DNA of 64,000 bases from Corticium candelabrum (Eukaryota > Porifera > Homoscleromorpha > Homosclerophorida > Plakinidae), in the NCBI RefSeq assembly GCF_963422355.1, contig NC_085091.1, positions 8,451,842-8,515,841 of the forward strand, read 5' to 3'. A program made the position numbers and the translations under genes. Below, piece after piece: positions 63,655-64,000 of this stretch. Numbering within the stretch: position 1 is the stretch's first letter; each line of letters begins with the position of its first letter. A model generated the notes under the pieces. That model was not told where the DNA came from. It made no database searches and saw nothing but the letters and a program-made list of their open reading frames with translations.

Positions 63655-64000
63655 GCATCAGGAGAAGATCAAGCTCACCACCAAGCTGAACATCTTTGTC
63701 TCTGTAGTTCTTTTCACTCTCCTGTACGGAAACAGCAGTACTTCTGGAACCACAGGTACACCGTCTATAGAGTTCCGTGACGTGAAGCCTCCGCTTCATC
63801 CTTGAGTGACCCTATGGGACAGGAAGAGAGACTTTCCATCAGAAAGATAGCCCACCTACAAAGAATCTTCACCAAGGTGACCTAGAGACGTCTTCGGCTA
63901 TTGAATCACATCTTGCGCATGGATGAGTGTCGTCTACCAAGGAAGCTTTAGGTGTGTGCATCATAGAAGTTCAGTCGGAGGCCAGAGAATGAGATGAAAT
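63655..64000 (+). mobile_element. LINE 3' coding fragment, runs off the window
   Basis: The plus-strand frame reads EKIKLTTKLNIFVSVVLFTLLYG, then in another frame SIRKIAHLQRIF and RRLRLLNHILRMDECRLPRKL, with several stops. It aligns by eye with the fragment at 15199-15720 (KIKTSTK...LLYG, RRLRFLGHLSRM...LPKQLL), so both come from one LINE family. It is antisense to OPA1. Confidence 0.75.

Noticed and set aside
63330-63799. Minus-strand frames as OPA1 P-loop or following exons
   Set aside because: Neither contains a GxxxxGK-type motif nor OPA1-like text. The right-hand one is the antisense of a LINE fragment.

Overview
This 64 kb window is nuclear DNA from an animal. Every protein gene is either split by many short GT-AG introns or intronless, and the gene set is metazoan: CDK11, ECH1, MORN1, RAB3GAP2, an SLC3/rBAT-like protein, heparan-sulfate glucuronyl C5-epimerase, a Hes-type bHLH repressor ending in WRPW, and OPA1. 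AT-rich composition, very short introns, an unusual TKL-like kinase and a varied set of hAT, pogo-like and non-LTR elements suggest an early-branching animal. A sponge is my best guess, but no diagnostic marker was found. I rebuilt exons by hand from splice sites, reading phase and recalled family homology, and reading phase closes exactly in the multi-exon models listed.

Layout. 1-2431 (+): 3' part of CDK11. 3277-5442 (-): 3' part of a kinase with a filamin-like segment, a coiled coil and an atypical kinase domain. 6512-10652 (-): TPR protein in which almost every exon is one repeat. 10802-13678 (+): decayed hAT transposon inserted 150 bp upstream of the TPR gene start. 14365-24183 (-): ECH1, whose 6.8 kb first intron holds a nearly complete non-LTR retrotransposon with a restriction-like endonuclease, a MITE and LINE fragments. 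24473-29383 (+): MORN1, head to head with ECH1. 29685-42753 (+): RAB3GAP2 in 31 exons. 43559-45448 (-) and 46901-48661 (+): two intronless type II membrane protein genes, SLC3A1-like and GLCE, head to head around a 569-bp perfect TG tract. 49143-50467 (-): coiled-coil protein ending in a CaaX box, divergent from a Hes gene at 51238-52415 (+). 52632-62782 (-): the 3' 22 exons of OPA1. Its N-terminus and P-loop lie beyond the right edge.

The genes do not form one pathway. They are a normal housekeeping neighbourhood: mitochondrial fusion (OPA1), mitochondrial/peroxisomal fatty-acid oxidation (ECH1), Rab regulation (RAB3GAP2), Golgi heparan-sulfate modification (GLCE), splicing/transcription kinase (CDK11) and Notch-type repression (Hes). 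The unusual material is in the mobile elements, the tandem repeats and the two unnamed multidomain genes. The strongest lead is the RLE-type retrotransposon bounded on both sides by ATCC/CATC microsatellite, with further identical 3'-end copies ending in the same repeat, which suggests microsatellite-targeted insertion.
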